Shown in pieces: positions 1 through 8,809 of a DNA stretch of 64,000 nucleotides. The stretch spans positions 62,001-126,000 of the forward strand of contig NZ_BAABHJ010000023.1 of NCBI RefSeq assembly GCF_039542035.1. The letters are read 5' to 3'. Each line of letters starts with the position of its first letter. The stretch's first letter is position 1. A program made the translations under genes and the position numbers. Under the pieces are notes generated by a model. That model was given only the letters and a program-made list of their open reading frames with translations, was not told the origin of the DNA and ran no database searches. Origin of the DNA: Actinoallomurus liliacearum. Its GTDB lineage: Bacteria; Actinomycetota; Actinomycetes; Streptosporangiales; Streptosporangiaceae.

Positions 1-262
1 CACTCGCTCCGGCGAGAGCGCGGAGGAGGACGAGCGCCGTCTCGAGGGAGATCTCATCGATCTCGAGCCGGTGGTCCGGGACGCGATGGTGCTCGCACTG
101 CCGCTGTCCCCGCTGTGCCAGGACGACTGTCCCGGCCTGTGCTCGGAGTGCGGGGTGCGGCTGGCCGACGCCGAGCCGGACCACCACCATGAGGCCGTCG
201 ACCCCCGGTGGGCGGCATTGCAGGGCATGTTGGATCAACGACAAGAAGACCAGGAGGGCTGA
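1..262 (+). CDS. yceD: DUF177/YceD family protein (3' part; start lies before the window)
   Basis: The reading frame is open from the window edge to the TGA before rpmF, so only the C-terminal ~86 residues are seen. The visible part has the family's C-terminal cysteine pattern (CQDDCPGLCSECG) followed by an acidic, His-rich stretch. YceD-type proteins are encoded just upstream of rpmF in most bacteria and are linked to 23S rRNA/50S metabolism; the exact reaction is unknown. The stop is 1 nt before the rpmF start, so the two genes are translationally linked. Confidence 0.85.
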   Translation, partial: TRSGESAEEDERRLEGDLIDLEPVVRDAMVLALPLSPLCQDDCPGLCSECGVRLADAEPDHHHEAVDPRWAALQGMLDQRQEDQEG

Positions 263-263
263 C

Positions 264-440
264 GTGGCCGTTCCCAAGCGTAAGAAGTCGCGCAGCAACA
301 CGCGGCACCGTCGCTCGCAGTGGAAGACCCAGGCGCCGACGCTCGTGCGCTGCCCGCAGTGCCGCGACGAGAAGCTGCCGCACACCGCGTGCCCGACCTG
401 CGGCACCTACAACCGCCGACAGGTCGTCGACGTGGCCTGA
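264..440 (+). CDS. rpmF: 50S ribosomal protein L32
   Basis: A 58-residue basic protein starting at GTG with a strong AGGAGG 6 nt upstream. It begins VAVPKRKKSRSNTRHRRSQW, typical of bacterial L32, and keeps the zinc-ribbon cysteines CPQC and CPTC (a C+ type paralogue, so zinc-binding is expected). It follows the DUF177 gene with 1 nt between them, the usual yceD-rpmF pairing, and precedes rnc. Confidence 0.97.
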   Translation: MAVPKRKKSRSNTRHRRSQWKTQAPTLVRCPQCRDEKLPHTACPTCGTYNRRQVVDVA

Positions 441-607
441 GCGACGTTCTCCGGGGGCGGCCTGCGCCGCCCCCGATCGTCTCGCGATGAAGACTCGCCC
501 GAGGCCGTGGCGGACGCCGGAGACACCCGGCGTGCGCCTCGCCCTCGCGGAACCTTCCTCGGAGGAAGAACCGTGAGTTACCCGCCCGCCGTGGCCCTGG
601 GGGCCGC

Positions 608-1327
608 ATGAGATCCGACAACTCGGCGGCCGACCGGCGTCCCCTCGAGGAGGCCCTCGGAGTCAGCCCCGACCCGGCCCTCCTCGAACGCGCCCTCACC
701 CACCGCTCCTACGCCTACGAGAACGGCGGCCTGCCGACCAACGAGCGGCTGGAGTTCCTGGGCGACTCGGTGCTCGGCTTGATCGTCACCGACACGCTGT
801 TCCGCAACCACCCCGACCTGCCCGAGGGCCAGCTGGCCAAGCTGCGGGCCGCGGTGGTCAACATGCGGGCGCTCGCCGGGGTGGCGCGCTCGCTCGGCCT
901 GGGCGCCTACATCCGCCTCGGCCGCGGCGAGGAGGGCACCGGGGGACGCGACAAGTCCTCGATCCTGGCCGACACGCTCGAGGCGCTGATCGGAGCCGTC
1001 TACCTCGACCTGGGCCTGAAGGCCGCGGACGATCTGGTCCACCGGCTGTTCGACGCGCTCATCACCCGCTCGGCAAGCCTGGGCGCGGGGCTGGACTGGA
1101 AGACGTCCCTGCAGGAGCTGACCGCCACGGAGGAGCTCGGCGTGCCCGAGTACCACGTGGAGGAGAGCGGCCCGGACCATCAGAAGACGTTCCGCGCCGT
1201 GGTCATCGTCGGCGGGACGGAGTACGGCCGCGGCGAGGGGCGCAGCAAGAAGGAGGCCGAGCAGCAGGCGGCCGAGACCGCGTGGCGGGCGATCCGCGAG
1301 AGCTCCGGGGGAGACCCGCAGCAGTGA
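608..1327 (+). CDS. rnc: ribonuclease III
   Basis: Cytoplasmic double-strand-specific endoribonuclease for rRNA precursor and mRNA processing; 239 aa, normal length. The RNase III signature NERLEFLGDSVLG is at residues 45-57, giving E46, E49 and D53. The second acidic pair D122/E125 lies in DTLEALIGA. Together they form the two-metal site. A dsRNA-binding domain spans about 163-232, ending in the SKKEAEQQAAETAW helix. It lies in the conserved rpmF-rnc-mutM order, 167 bp after rpmF. Confidence 0.97.
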   Translation: MRSDNSAADRRPLEEALGVSPDPALLERALTHRSYAYENGGLPTNERLEFLGDSVLGLIVTDTLFRNHPDLPEGQLAKLRAAVVNMRALAGVARSLGLGAYIRLGRGEEGTGGRDKSSILADTLEALIGAVYLDLGLKAADDLVHRLFDALITRSASLGAGLDWKTSLQELTATEELGVPEYHVEESGPDHQKTFRAVVIVGGTEYGRGEGRSKKEAEQQAAETAWRAIRESSGGDPQQ

Positions 1328-1403
1328 CCCGCGCCTCCGCCGGCACATCCGGTCGGCGGGGCCGGCGCCGCAGGCCCGTTGACGCTGATGGAGGAGGTCT
1401 TCC

Positions 1404-2258
1404 GTGCCCGAACTACCGGAGGTCGAGGTCGTCCGGCGGGGCGTCGAGCGCTGGGTCGTCGGCCGTACGGTCCGGACGGCCGAGGTGCTGCACCCCAGGT
1501 CGGCGCGCCGCCACACCGAGGGCCCGGCGGACCTGGCCGCTCGGATGACCGGGCGGACCGTCGCCGGAGCGCGGCGACGCGGGAAGTACCTCTGGCTGCC
1601 GGTCGGTGACGACGAGGCGCTGCTGGCCCATCTCGGCATGAGCGGGCAGTTGCTCGTCGATGATCCGGACCGGCCGCCGGAGAAACACCTGCGCGCCCGG
1701 TTCACCTTCACCGACGGGGGACCCGACCTGCGGTTCGTCGACCAGCGCACCTTCGGCCACCTGATGCTCACCGGCACCGAGGACGGCGTCCCCGAACCGA
1801 TCACGCACATCGCCCCGGACCCGCTGGAGGACGCCTTCGACGAGGACGCGTTCTACCGGGCGCTGCGGCGCCGGCGTACGGGCATCAAGCGGGCGCTGCT
1901 CGACCAGTCCCTGATCAGCGGCGTCGGGAACATCTACGCCGACGAGGCGCTGTGGCGGGCGCGGCTGCACTGGGCGCGGCCGACCGAGACGCTGACGCGG
2001 ACCGAGGTGTCGAGCCTGGTGACGGGCGTCCGCGAGGTCATGGCCGCCGCGCTGAAGGCGGGCGGCACCTCCTTCGACAGCCTGTACGTCAACGTGAACG
2101 GCGAGAGCGGCTACTTCGAGCGGTCGCTCAACGTCTACGGCCGGCGCGACGAGCCGTGCGCGAGGTGCGGCAGCCCCATCCGGCGCGACGCCTTCATGAA
2201 CCGCTCCTCCTTCACCTGCCCCACCTGCCAGCCCCGGCCCCGGAGGGCGCACTACTGA
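1404..2258 (+). CDS. mutM: formamidopyrimidine-DNA glycosylase (Fpg/MutM)
   Basis: Bifunctional DNA glycosylase/AP lyase removing 8-oxoguanine and FaPy lesions; 284 aa. The N-terminus PELPEVE provides the Schiff-base proline and catalytic glutamate. Conserved features include a RRRGKYLWL lysine loop, the helix-two-turn-helix segment around GVGNIYADEALW, and a C-terminal zinc finger (CARCGSPI...CPTCQ). The GTG start is chosen because the catalytic proline must follow it directly; GGAGG lies 8 nt upstream. Located 76 bp after rnc, as in other actinomycetes. Confidence 0.97.
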   Translation: MPELPEVEVVRRGVERWVVGRTVRTAEVLHPRSARRHTEGPADLAARMTGRTVAGARRRGKYLWLPVGDDEALLAHLGMSGQLLVDDPDRPPEKHLRARFTFTDGGPDLRFVDQRTFGHLMLTGTEDGVPEPITHIAPDPLEDAFDEDAFYRALRRRRTGIKRALLDQSLISGVGNIYADEALWRARLHWARPTETLTRTEVSSLVTGVREVMAAALKAGGTSFDSLYVNVNGESGYFERSLNVYGRRDEPCARCGSPIRRDAFMNRSSFTCPTCQPRPRRAHY

Positions 2259-2290
2259 CCCCTGGTCCCGGCGCGGCCTACGATCGGGGG
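2255..2290 (+). promoter_or_regulatory. promoter of the leaderless acyP gene
   Basis: CTGACC (2255-2260) and TACGAT (2279-2284) are separated by 18 bp. The ATG of acyP begins 6 nt after the -10 box, so the transcript probably starts at or next to the start codon. The proposed -35 overlaps the mutM stop region. Confidence 0.5.
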
Positions 2291-2569
2291 ATGGACGAGC
2301 ACGTACGGCTGACGGCCTGGGCGCGCGGGCGGGTGCAGGGTGTCGGCTTCCGGTGGTGGGTGCGTTCCCGTGCTCTGGAGCTGGGGCTGAGCGGTTCGGC
2401 GAGCAACCTGGTGGACGGCCGCGTCGAGGTGATCGCCGAAGGGCCGCGGAAGGCGTGCGAGGAACTCCTGGACCTCCTCCGAAGCGGCACGACGCCGGGA
2501 CGGGTGACCGGCGTATCCGAGCGTTGGACGGAGCCGCGAGGCGGGCTTCACGGCTTCGTCGAACGGTGA
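2291..2569 (+). CDS. acyP: acylphosphatase
   Basis: Small hydrolase of carboxyl-phosphate bonds (acyl phosphates); 92 aa, the full family length. The phosphate-binding loop GRVQGVGFRWW contains the catalytic Arg21, and the catalytic Asn39 lies in the SASNLVDGRVEV strand-turn. No Shine-Dalgarno precedes the ATG, but a good -10 box ends 6 nt upstream, so leaderless translation is likely. Its place between mutM and smc is common in actinobacteria. Confidence 0.95.
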   Translation: MDEHVRLTAWARGRVQGVGFRWWVRSRALELGLSGSASNLVDGRVEVIAEGPRKACEELLDLLRSGTTPGRVTGVSERWTEPRGGLHGFVER

Positions 2570-2736
2570 TCGGTCTGAGAGGTCTGCTAAACTTGTACGG
2601 ACAGGTTGTTACGGGTCTGTGACATCTGTCTTGACCGGCTCTCCGGCCGGTGCGACCCTAGTTGTTACGCGCACCTCAGGAAGCTTTCCGTGCGCGACCA
2701 TTCCTGCTGGTCACTCAGCGTGGAGGACCCTTAATC

Positions 2737-2934
2737 ATGGCGAAGGCTCTACTCGGCCACGTCGGCGGTCCCGACCCCCGCATGGTTGCGGAGATGCGGC
2801 GCCTGCAGCAACGTGTCCGTGACCTGGAGGCCGAGCTCGTACGGCTCCAGTCCGAAAACGACGCGCTTGCCGCTGTTGCTGACAACGAAGTCATGGCGCT
2901 CGCTACCAAGGACCGCGAACCGGCACTGACCTGA
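2737..2934 (+). CDS. conserved small actinobacterial coiled-coil protein
   Basis: A 65-residue acidic protein starting MAKALLGHVGG, with GGAGG 10 nt before the ATG. After residue 15 it is one amphipathic helix (leucine/valine heptads through LQQRVRDLEAELVRLQSEND) that should form a coiled coil. I recognise it as the short hypothetical protein conserved upstream of smc in streptomycetes and relatives; its function is unknown. It has its own terminator immediately downstream, so it is transcribed separately from smc. Confidence 0.8.
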   Translation: MAKALLGHVGGPDPRMVAEMRRLQQRVRDLEAELVRLQSENDALAAVADNEVMALATKDREPALT

Positions 2935-2951
2935 GGTCAGCGCCGGCGCGT

Positions 2952-2981
2952 AAAAGGGACGTCGATCCGACGTCCCTTTTT
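2952..2981 (+). terminator. rho-independent terminator after the small coiled-coil gene
   Basis: A 13-bp perfect stem (AAAAGGGACGTCG pairing with CGACGTCCCTTTT) closes a 3-nt loop and runs into a T tract. It starts 17 bp after the stop codon and is the most canonical intrinsic terminator in the window. Confidence 0.9.
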
Positions 2982-3238
2982 GTTGGCCGCAAAGCGCGCG
3001 TTTCCGAGGTTTGAGAATTCCCGTCGCGGTCGCTTCTGGTCCGAGCCGTACCGGGCCCGGAGCGGGAATCGCCGGGAGAGGCGGCACGCACGGCGTCCGA
3101 CCATGGCACATTGGTGGAAGTCGGATACCCGATCTCGAAGGGGTCCGGCCGGTATCGTGCTGAGATGGCCGGGGCGTCGGTGGCGTGCGGCGCGGGACGA
3201 TCCACCCGTCCGCAGTCGCAGAAAGGATCGGTGGGCGC
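2982..3238. other. intergenic region ahead of smc
   Basis: 257 bp with no convincing gene. It must hold the smc promoter because a terminator precedes it. I see only weak hexamers and no clear operator; its 5' part is less GC-rich than its neighbours. Confidence 0.4.
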
Positions 3239-6200
3239 TTGTACTTGAAGAGCCTCACGTTGCGGGGTTTCAAGTCCTTCGCGTCCTCGACCACGCTGCG
3301 CCTCGAACCCGGTATCACCTGCGTCGTCGGGCCCAACGGCTCCGGCAAGTCGAACGTCGTCGACGCGCTCGCCTGGGTGATGGGAGAGCAGGGCGCCAAG
3401 TCGCTGCGCGGCGGGAAGATGGAGGACGTGATCTTCGCGGGCACGTCCTCGCGCCCGCCGCTCGGCCGCGCCGAGGTCGTCCTGACGATCGACAACTCCG
3501 ACGGCGCGCTGCCCATCGACTACTCCGAGGTCACGATCAGCCGGCTGATGTTCCGGTCGGGGCAGAGCGAGTACTCCATCAACGGCGATCCCTGCCGGCT
3601 GCTGGACGTCCAGGAGCTGCTGTCCGACTCCGGTATCGGCCGCGAGATGCACGTCATCATCGGGCAGGGCCAGCTCGACCGGGTCCTGCACTCCGGCCCC
3701 GAGGGGCGGCGGGCGGTGATCGAGGAGGCCGCGGGCGTCCTCAAGCACCGCAAGCGCAAGGAGAAGGCCCTGCGCAAACTCAACGCGATGCAGGCCAACC
3801 TGACCCGCGTGCAGGACCTCACGACCGAGCTGCGCCGGCAGCTCAAGCCGCTGGGCCGGCAGGCCGAGATCGCCCGCCGGGCGGCGGTCATCCAGTCCGA
3901 GCTGCGCGACGCGCGGCTGCGGCTCCTCGCCGACGACCTGGTCACCCTCTCGGCCAAACTGGAGCAGGAGGCGGCCGACGAGGCGACGATCCGCGAGCGC
4001 CGCGCGGCCGTCGAGCAGGCACTGGCGCAGGCCCAGGAGCGGGAGGCAGCCCTGGAGGCCGAGGCCGCCGAGCAGGCGCCGATCCTCGCCCGCGTCCAGG
4101 ACACCTGGTACCAGCTGTCGTCGCTGCGCGAGCGCCTGCGCGGCGTCGGCGAGCTCGCCGCCGAGCGCCACCGCAACGCCGTGGAGGCTCAGGCGGAGGC
4201 ACGCCGGGGCCGCGACCCGGAGGACATGGAGCGCGAGGCGGCGGAGATCCGGGCGCAGGAGGAGATCCTCGGCGCCCGGCTCGAGGCGGCGCAGGACCTC
4301 CTCGCCGAGGCCGTCGACCAGCGCGCCGTCGCCGAGGCCGCGCTCAAGCAGGAGGAGTACCGCCTGCAGGACGCCGCCCGCGCGGCCGCCGACCGCCGCG
4401 AGGGACTGGCCCGGCTGCGTGGCCGGGTCGAGGCGCTGGGCAGCAAGGTCCAGGCCACCGAGGCGGAGATCGGCCGGCTCGCCGAGGCCCTCACCGACGC
4501 GCGGGAGCGCGCGGCGGTGGCCCAGGCCGAGTACGAGTCGCAGGACACCGAGGCCGCCGAGGACCCGGAGCTGGCCGCCGAGCACGAGCGCGCCCAGGAG
4601 GTCCTCGAGCAGGCGAAGGAGGCCGTCGAGCACGCCCGGGAGGCCGTGGAGGAGCCTCGGCGGCTCGTGAAGGAGGCGCGCGACCGCGTGGCCGCGGCGC
4701 GCGGTGCCGACCAGGCGGCGCAGAAGGAGGGCACCGCGCTACAGGCGCGCGTGGAGGCCCTGGACCAGACGATGGGCAGCGCGGCGGACGGCGGAGAGAT
4801 CCTGCTGGCCGCGGACCTCGACGGTGTGCTCGGCACGATGGCGTCCCTGCTGTCGGTGGAGCCGGGCGCCGAGATCGCGGTGGCGGCGGCGCTGGGCGCG
4901 GCCGCCGAGGCCGTCGCCGTCGCCTCGCTCGACACCGCCGAGGCGGCACTGACCCTGCTGCGCGCCGAGGACGCCGGGCAGGCCGGGGTCGTGGTCGGCG
5001 CCGGACCCGACGGGCAGCATGAGCACCCCGCCCTTCCGGACGGCGCCCGCCACGCCGCCGACCTCGTGACGGCCCCGGATCGGTTGCGGGCGGCGATCCG
5101 TCACCTGCTGACCGGCGTCGTGGTCGTCGAGGACCTGCCCGCCGCGGCCGCGCTCGTACGGGCCAGGCCCGAGCTGCGCGCGGTGACCCGGGACGGGGAC
5201 CTGCTCGGCGCGCACTGGGCGCTCGGCGGTGGCGGCAAGCGGCAGAGCCTGCTGCAGATGCGCTCCGCCCGCGACGAGGCCGCCGAGCGGCTCGCCGCCG
5301 CGGAGGCCAGGGCCGAGGGCACCGCGGTCGCCCTCGAGGAGGCCGTCGCGGCCGAGCAGCGGGCCCAGTCCGTGCTGGAGGCGGCCCAGGCGGCCGTGGG
5401 CGAGGCGCAGAGCGGGGTGAACCGCGCGCAGGGCGGCCTGGACAAGGTGCGCGCCCGGATGCGGGAGGCGGCGGCCGAGGCCGCCCAGGAGGCCAAGCAC
5501 GTGGCCCGGCTCCAGGCCGCCGCCCAGGCCGCCCGGCAGGAGGCCGAGCGCCTGGCCCGGTCCCTGACCACGGCCGAGGAGGCGCGCGACCGCGACCTCG
5601 CGGCCGCGGCGGAGCTGCGGGAGCGTCTGGAGGTCGCCGAGGCGGAGCCGCTCGACGACGACGAGGAGGACACCACCCGCCGCGACGAGCTGAACGACCG
5701 GTGCCAGGAGCTGCGGTCCGCCGAGATGGAGGCGCGGCTGAACGTCCGCACCGCCGAGGAGCGCGTCTCGGCCATCGCGGGCCGGGCCGACGAGCTGGAG
5801 CGGGCCGCCGACCGCGAGCGCCAGGAGCGCGCCCGCGCCGCCGAGCGCCGCCGCCGTCTCGCCCGTGACGCCCGGGTGGCGCAGGCCGTCGGCGCCGGCG
5901 TCCAGCGGGCGCTCGCCGGCATCGAGGTCTCGATCGCCGCGGCCGTGGCCGAGCGGGAGACCCACGAGCAGGCGCGCGCCGCCCGCGAGGAGGAGCTGAA
6001 GGCGGTCCGGACCCGCGTGCGCGAGCTCACCGGCGAGCACGAGAAGCTCGTCAACGTCGCGCACGGCAGCGAGGTCGCCCGGGCCGAGCAGCGGCTGCGA
6101 CTCCAGCAGTTCGAGGAGCGGGCGATGGAGGAGTACGGGCTGGAGGTGGACGTGCTCGTCGCCGAGTACGGCCCCGAGCAGCCGGTGCCCCCCGCCCCGG

Positions 6201-6895
6201 ACGCGCCGGAGGACGCCGCGCCCGAGCCGTACGACCGGGCCAAGCAGGAGAAGCGCGCGAAGCAGGCCGAGCGCCAGCTCACCCAGCTCGGCAAGGTCAA
6301 CCCGCTGGCCCTTGAGGAGTTCGCGGCGCTGGAGGAGCGGCACGCGTTCCTGACCTCACAGCTGGAGGACCTCAAGAAGACCCGCCGGGACCTGCTCACC
6401 GTCGTCAAGGAGGTCGACGACCGGGTCCAGCAGGTGTTCGCGTCGGCGTACGAGGACGTCGCGCGGGAGTTCGAGGGCGTCTTCTCCCGGCTGTTCCCGG
6501 GCGGGGAGGGGCGGCTGTCGCTGACCGACCCGGAGGACCTGCTCACCACCGGGGTCGAGGTGGAGGCGCGTCCGCCGGGCAAGAAGGTCAAGCGCCTGTC
6601 GCTGCTGTCCGGCGGGGAGCGCTCGCTCGTGGCGATCGCGTTCCTCGCTTCGATCTTCAAGGCGCGGCCGTCGCCGTTCTACGTGCTCGACGAGGTCGAG
6701 GCCGCGCTGGACGACACCAACACCCAGCGGCTGCTCGGCATCTTCGAGGAGCTGCGCGAGTCGTCTCAGCTGATCGTGATCACTCACCAGAAGCGCACGA
6801 TGGAGGGAGCGGACGCCCTGTACGGCGTCAGCATGCGCGGCGACGGTGTGACCCAGGTGGTGAGCCAGCGCCTCCGGGAGCCGGAACCGGCCTGA
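3239..6895 (+). CDS. smc: chromosome segregation ATPase SMC
   Basis: Condensin core subunit that compacts and aligns sister chromosomes, working with ScpA/ScpB (not in the window). With the TTG start it is 1218 aa. The order is an N-terminal head with Walker A GPNGSGKSN (~31-39), a long Ala/Glu/Arg-rich coiled coil, a hinge around 500-680, the returning coil, then the signature LLSGGERSLV (~1122) and Walker B FYVLDEVEAALDD (~1147). I chose TTG because actinobacterial SMCs begin (M)YLKSLTLRGFKSFA exactly there, with AAGGA upstream; an in-frame GTG at 3185 would add 18 atypical residues. Tandem repeats begin straight after the stop. Confidence 0.97.
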   Translation: MYLKSLTLRGFKSFASSTTLRLEPGITCVVGPNGSGKSNVVDALAWVMGEQGAKSLRGGKMEDVIFAGTSSRPPLGRAEVVLTIDNSDGALPIDYSEVTISRLMFRSGQSEYSINGDPCRLLDVQELLSDSGIGREMHVIIGQGQLDRVLHSGPEGRRAVIEEAAGVLKHRKRKEKALRKLNAMQANLTRVQDLTTELRRQLKPLGRQAEIARRAAVIQSELRDARLRLLADDLVTLSAKLEQEAADEATIRERRAAVEQALAQAQEREAALEAEAAEQAPILARVQDTWYQLSSLRERLRGVGELAAERHRNAVEAQAEARRGRDPEDMEREAAEIRAQEEILGARLEAAQDLLAEAVDQRAVAEAALKQEEYRLQDAARAAADRREGLARLRGRVEALGSKVQATEAEIGRLAEALTDARERAAVAQAEYESQDTEAAEDPELAAEHERAQEVLEQAKEAVEHAREAVEEPRRLVKEARDRVAAARGADQAAQKEGTALQARVEALDQTMGSAADGGEILLAADLDGVLGTMASLLSVEPGAEIAVAAALGAAAEAVAVASLDTAEAALTLLRAEDAGQAGVVVGAGPDGQHEHPALPDGARHAADLVTAPDRLRAAIRHLLTGVVVVEDLPAAAALVRARPELRAVTRDGDLLGAHWALGGGGKRQSLLQMRSARDEAAERLAAAEARAEGTAVALEEAVAAEQRAQSVLEAAQAAVGEAQSGVNRAQGGLDKVRARMREAAAEAAQEAKHVARLQAAAQAARQEAERLARSLTTAEEARDRDLAAAAELRERLEVAEAEPLDDDEEDTTRRDELNDRCQELRSAEMEARLNVRTAEERVSAIAGRADELERAADRERQERARAAERRRRLARDARVAQAVGAGVQRALAGIEVSIAAAVAERETHEQARAAREEELKAVRTRVRELTGEHEKLVNVAHGSEVARAEQRLRLQQFEERAMEEYGLEVDVLVAEYGPEQPVPPAPDAPEDAAPEPYDRAKQEKRAKQAERQLTQLGKVNPLALEEFAALEERHAFLTSQLEDLKKTRRDLLTVVKEVDDRVQQVFASAYEDVAREFEGVFSRLFPGGEGRLSLTDPEDLLTTGVEVEARPPGKKVKRLSLLSGGERSLVAIAFLASIFKARPSPFYVLDEVEAALDDTNTQRLLGIFEELRESSQLIVITHQKRTMEGADALYGVSMRGDGVTQVVSQRLREPEPA

Positions 6896-7090
6896 CGGCC
6901 TGACCGGTGGCCCGAAGCGCCTGACCGACGCCTCCGGGCGCCTTGACCGGACGGCCCGATGTGCCTTCACCGATGGCTCCGAACGCCTCCAGCGACGGCT
7001 TCGGGGAGGGCCTGCACCGACGGCTCGGGGGGCCTTGACCGGGTCGCCGGAGGTCTTGACCGGCGACCCGAGCGGCCTTGACCGCCCTGA
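6896..7090. repeat. degenerate ~22-bp tandem repeat array after smc
   Basis: About nine imperfect units with consensus near CCTTGACCGRYGGCYCGRAG follow the smc stop codon without a gap. Units vary by a few bases and small indels. No plausible gene is present in either strand. Confidence 0.75.
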
Positions 7091-7236
7091 CCAGGGCATC
7101 CTCCGCTTTTCTCGGCGCAAGGGGGGCAAGGCAATCAATGCGTATGTTTTGTACCATCTTGTCCCAAGTTGCGCTTGGTTTCGCTAGAGTCACGGCGGTC
7201 CCTCACCGCGCATCAGTAACTCTAGGGAGAGTCAAC
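7091..7236. promoter_or_regulatory. promoter region of the globin genes
   Basis: Base composition drops sharply here (T-rich around 7141-7185). TAGAGT (7185-7190) is a reasonable -10 box, with TTG-type hexamers upstream at poor spacing. The start codon is 47 nt further on, preceded by an AGGGAGA-type ribosome site at 7224-7230. No certain NsrR or other operator could be read. Confidence 0.4.
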
Positions 7237-7638
7237 GTGGACCCTCAGCGTCTCAAAGACAACTTCGCCCAGGTCGGCGGCCACGGCATGGACGTGGCCG
7301 AGTACTTCTACGCGGACCTGTTCGAGCGCAACCCGCACTACCGGTCCCTGTTCCCGGCGTCGATGCGGCGTCAGCAGGAGGTCCTGCTGGGCGCGCTCTC
7401 CCAGATCGTGTCGTTGGTCGACGACCCGGAGCGGCTCGTCCCGTACCTGGAGGACCTCGGCCGCGCGCACGCCGGGTTCGGCATCAACCCCGAGCACTAC
7501 CCCGAGGTCGGCACCAGCCTCGTCGCGACGTTGAAGTACTTCACCGGCGACGACTGGACCGCCGAGCTGGAGAAGGACTGGGCCGAGGCGTACGGCGTGG
7601 TCTCCGACGTGATGATCAAGGCCGCCGGCCAGAAGTAA
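7237..7638 (+). CDS. single-domain bacterial globin
   Basis: A 133-residue globin of the flavohemoglobin-domain type. It keeps Phe39 at CD1 (YRSLFP), a glutamine at E7 (RRQQEVLL), and the proximal histidine H78 in LGRAHAGFGI followed by NPEHYPEVG. The GTG start is set by the AGGGAGA site and by alignment with the next gene, which begins almost identically (V-D-P/A-Q-R-L-K-D/E-N-F-A-Q-V). It has no reductase domain, so it would need an external reductase or act as an O2/NO sensor or store. The next gene is a globin-reductase paralogue 48 bp downstream. Confidence 0.88.
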   Translation: MDPQRLKDNFAQVGGHGMDVAEYFYADLFERNPHYRSLFPASMRRQQEVLLGALSQIVSLVDDPERLVPYLEDLGRAHAGFGINPEHYPEVGTSLVATLKYFTGDDWTAELEKDWAEAYGVVSDVMIKAAGQK

Positions 7639-7686
7639 GCAGAACGCCGCGGCGGCGGTAGACCCGCCCCGGCCTCAGGAGAATGT

Positions 7687-8799
7687 GTGGATGCTCAACG
7701 ACTGAAGGAAAACTTCGCCCAGGTGGCGCAGCACGGTGACGCCGTGGCGCTCTTCTTCTATTCCGACCTCTTCCTGCGGAACCCGCAACTGCGGAACATG
7801 TTCCCGGTCGGCATGAGCCACCAGCGCGATCGGCTGCTGGCCGCCCTGGGACGCATCGTCTCCCAGGTCGACAATCTGCACGACCTGGTTCCGTTCGTGC
7901 AGCAGCTCGGCCGGGATCACCGCAAGTTCGGAGTGGAGGCGCTGCACTACCCCGAGGTCGGGGCGAGCCTCGTGACCACCCTTCGCTACTTCTCCGGACG
8001 CGCGTGGACGGAGGAACTCGCACGGGACTGGACGGACGCCTACAACCTGGTCGCGAAGGTCATGCTCGACGCGGCCCAGGAGGACGCCGCAACGCACCCG
8101 TCCTGGTGGAACGCCCAGGTCGTCGCGCACGAACGCCGGCGCTTCGACCTGGCGGTGATGCGGGTCCTTCCCGACCGGCCGTTCGCGTACCAGCCCGGGC
8201 AGGCGGTCTCCCTCGAGGTCCCGGCGCGGTTGCGGATGTGGCGCTACTACTCGCCGGCCAACGCGCCCCGGCCCGACAACACGCTGGACTTGCACGTGCA
8301 GTTGATCGACGGCGGTCCGGTCAGTCCGGTCCTCGTCCGGTCGCTCAACGTGGGCGACTGGATCAAGCTCGGCCCCCCGGTCGGCACGATGACCCTCGAC
8401 GAGCGGCCGGGGCGCGACGTGCTGCTCATCGGTGGCAGCACGGGCCTGGCACCGCTGAAGGCGATCCTCGAGCAGATCGCCGCGCGGCCCAACCCGCCGC
8501 GCGTCCACCTCTTCTTCGGCGCGCGGTACATCGACGGGCTGTACGACCTGGAGGATCTGCAGAAGCGGTCGGCCGGGGCACCGTGGCTCACCGTGATCCC
8601 GGTGGTCTCCGACCACGATCCCGGCCCGGCGGCCGAGCACGGCACGCTCGCCGATGTCATCGGACGGTTCGGACAATGGCAGAACCACGACGCCTACGTC
8701 TGCGGCTCGCCAGGAATGACCGACGCGACAGTCGGTCGGCTCCTGCAGTTCGGGTTGAGCCAGGACCGTATCCGAATCGACAAATACGCGGACGCTTAA
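7687..8799 (+). CDS. flavohemoglobin-like protein (globin + FAD/NAD reductase)
   Basis: 370 aa with a globin domain (~1-133; proximal His in LGRDHRKFGV), an FAD-binding domain (~150-255; RYYSPAN gives the R-x-Y-S flavin motif) and an NAD(P)-binding domain (GGSTGLAPL and YVCGSPGM). This is the layout of NO dioxygenases/flavohemoglobins, which oxidise NO to nitrate with NAD(P)H, although the tail IDKYADA differs from classical Hmp. The globin part resembles the preceding gene closely, indicating tandem duplication. GTG start after CAGGAG. Probably co-transcribed with its neighbours; the DivIVA-type gene follows by 10 bp. Confidence 0.85.
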   Translation: MDAQRLKENFAQVAQHGDAVALFFYSDLFLRNPQLRNMFPVGMSHQRDRLLAALGRIVSQVDNLHDLVPFVQQLGRDHRKFGVEALHYPEVGASLVTTLRYFSGRAWTEELARDWTDAYNLVAKVMLDAAQEDAATHPSWWNAQVVAHERRRFDLAVMRVLPDRPFAYQPGQAVSLEVPARLRMWRYYSPANAPRPDNTLDLHVQLIDGGPVSPVLVRSLNVGDWIKLGPPVGTMTLDERPGRDVLLIGGSTGLAPLKAILEQIAARPNPPRVHLFFGARYIDGLYDLEDLQKRSAGAPWLTVIPVVSDHDPGPAAEHGTLADVIGRFGQWQNHDAYVCGSPGMTDATVGRLLQFGLSQDRIRIDKYADA

Positions 8800-8809
8800 G
8801 AGGAGACCA

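Noticed and set aside
2605..2669. Paired GTTGTTACG motifs 56 bp apart before the small coiled-coil gene
   Set aside because: Only two copies and no match to a regulator I know; not enough to call an operator.
2903..6660. Several 500-codon minus-strand frames across smc
   Set aside because: Mirror frames of the SMC coiled coil; Ala/Arg/Leu-rich and without start signals.
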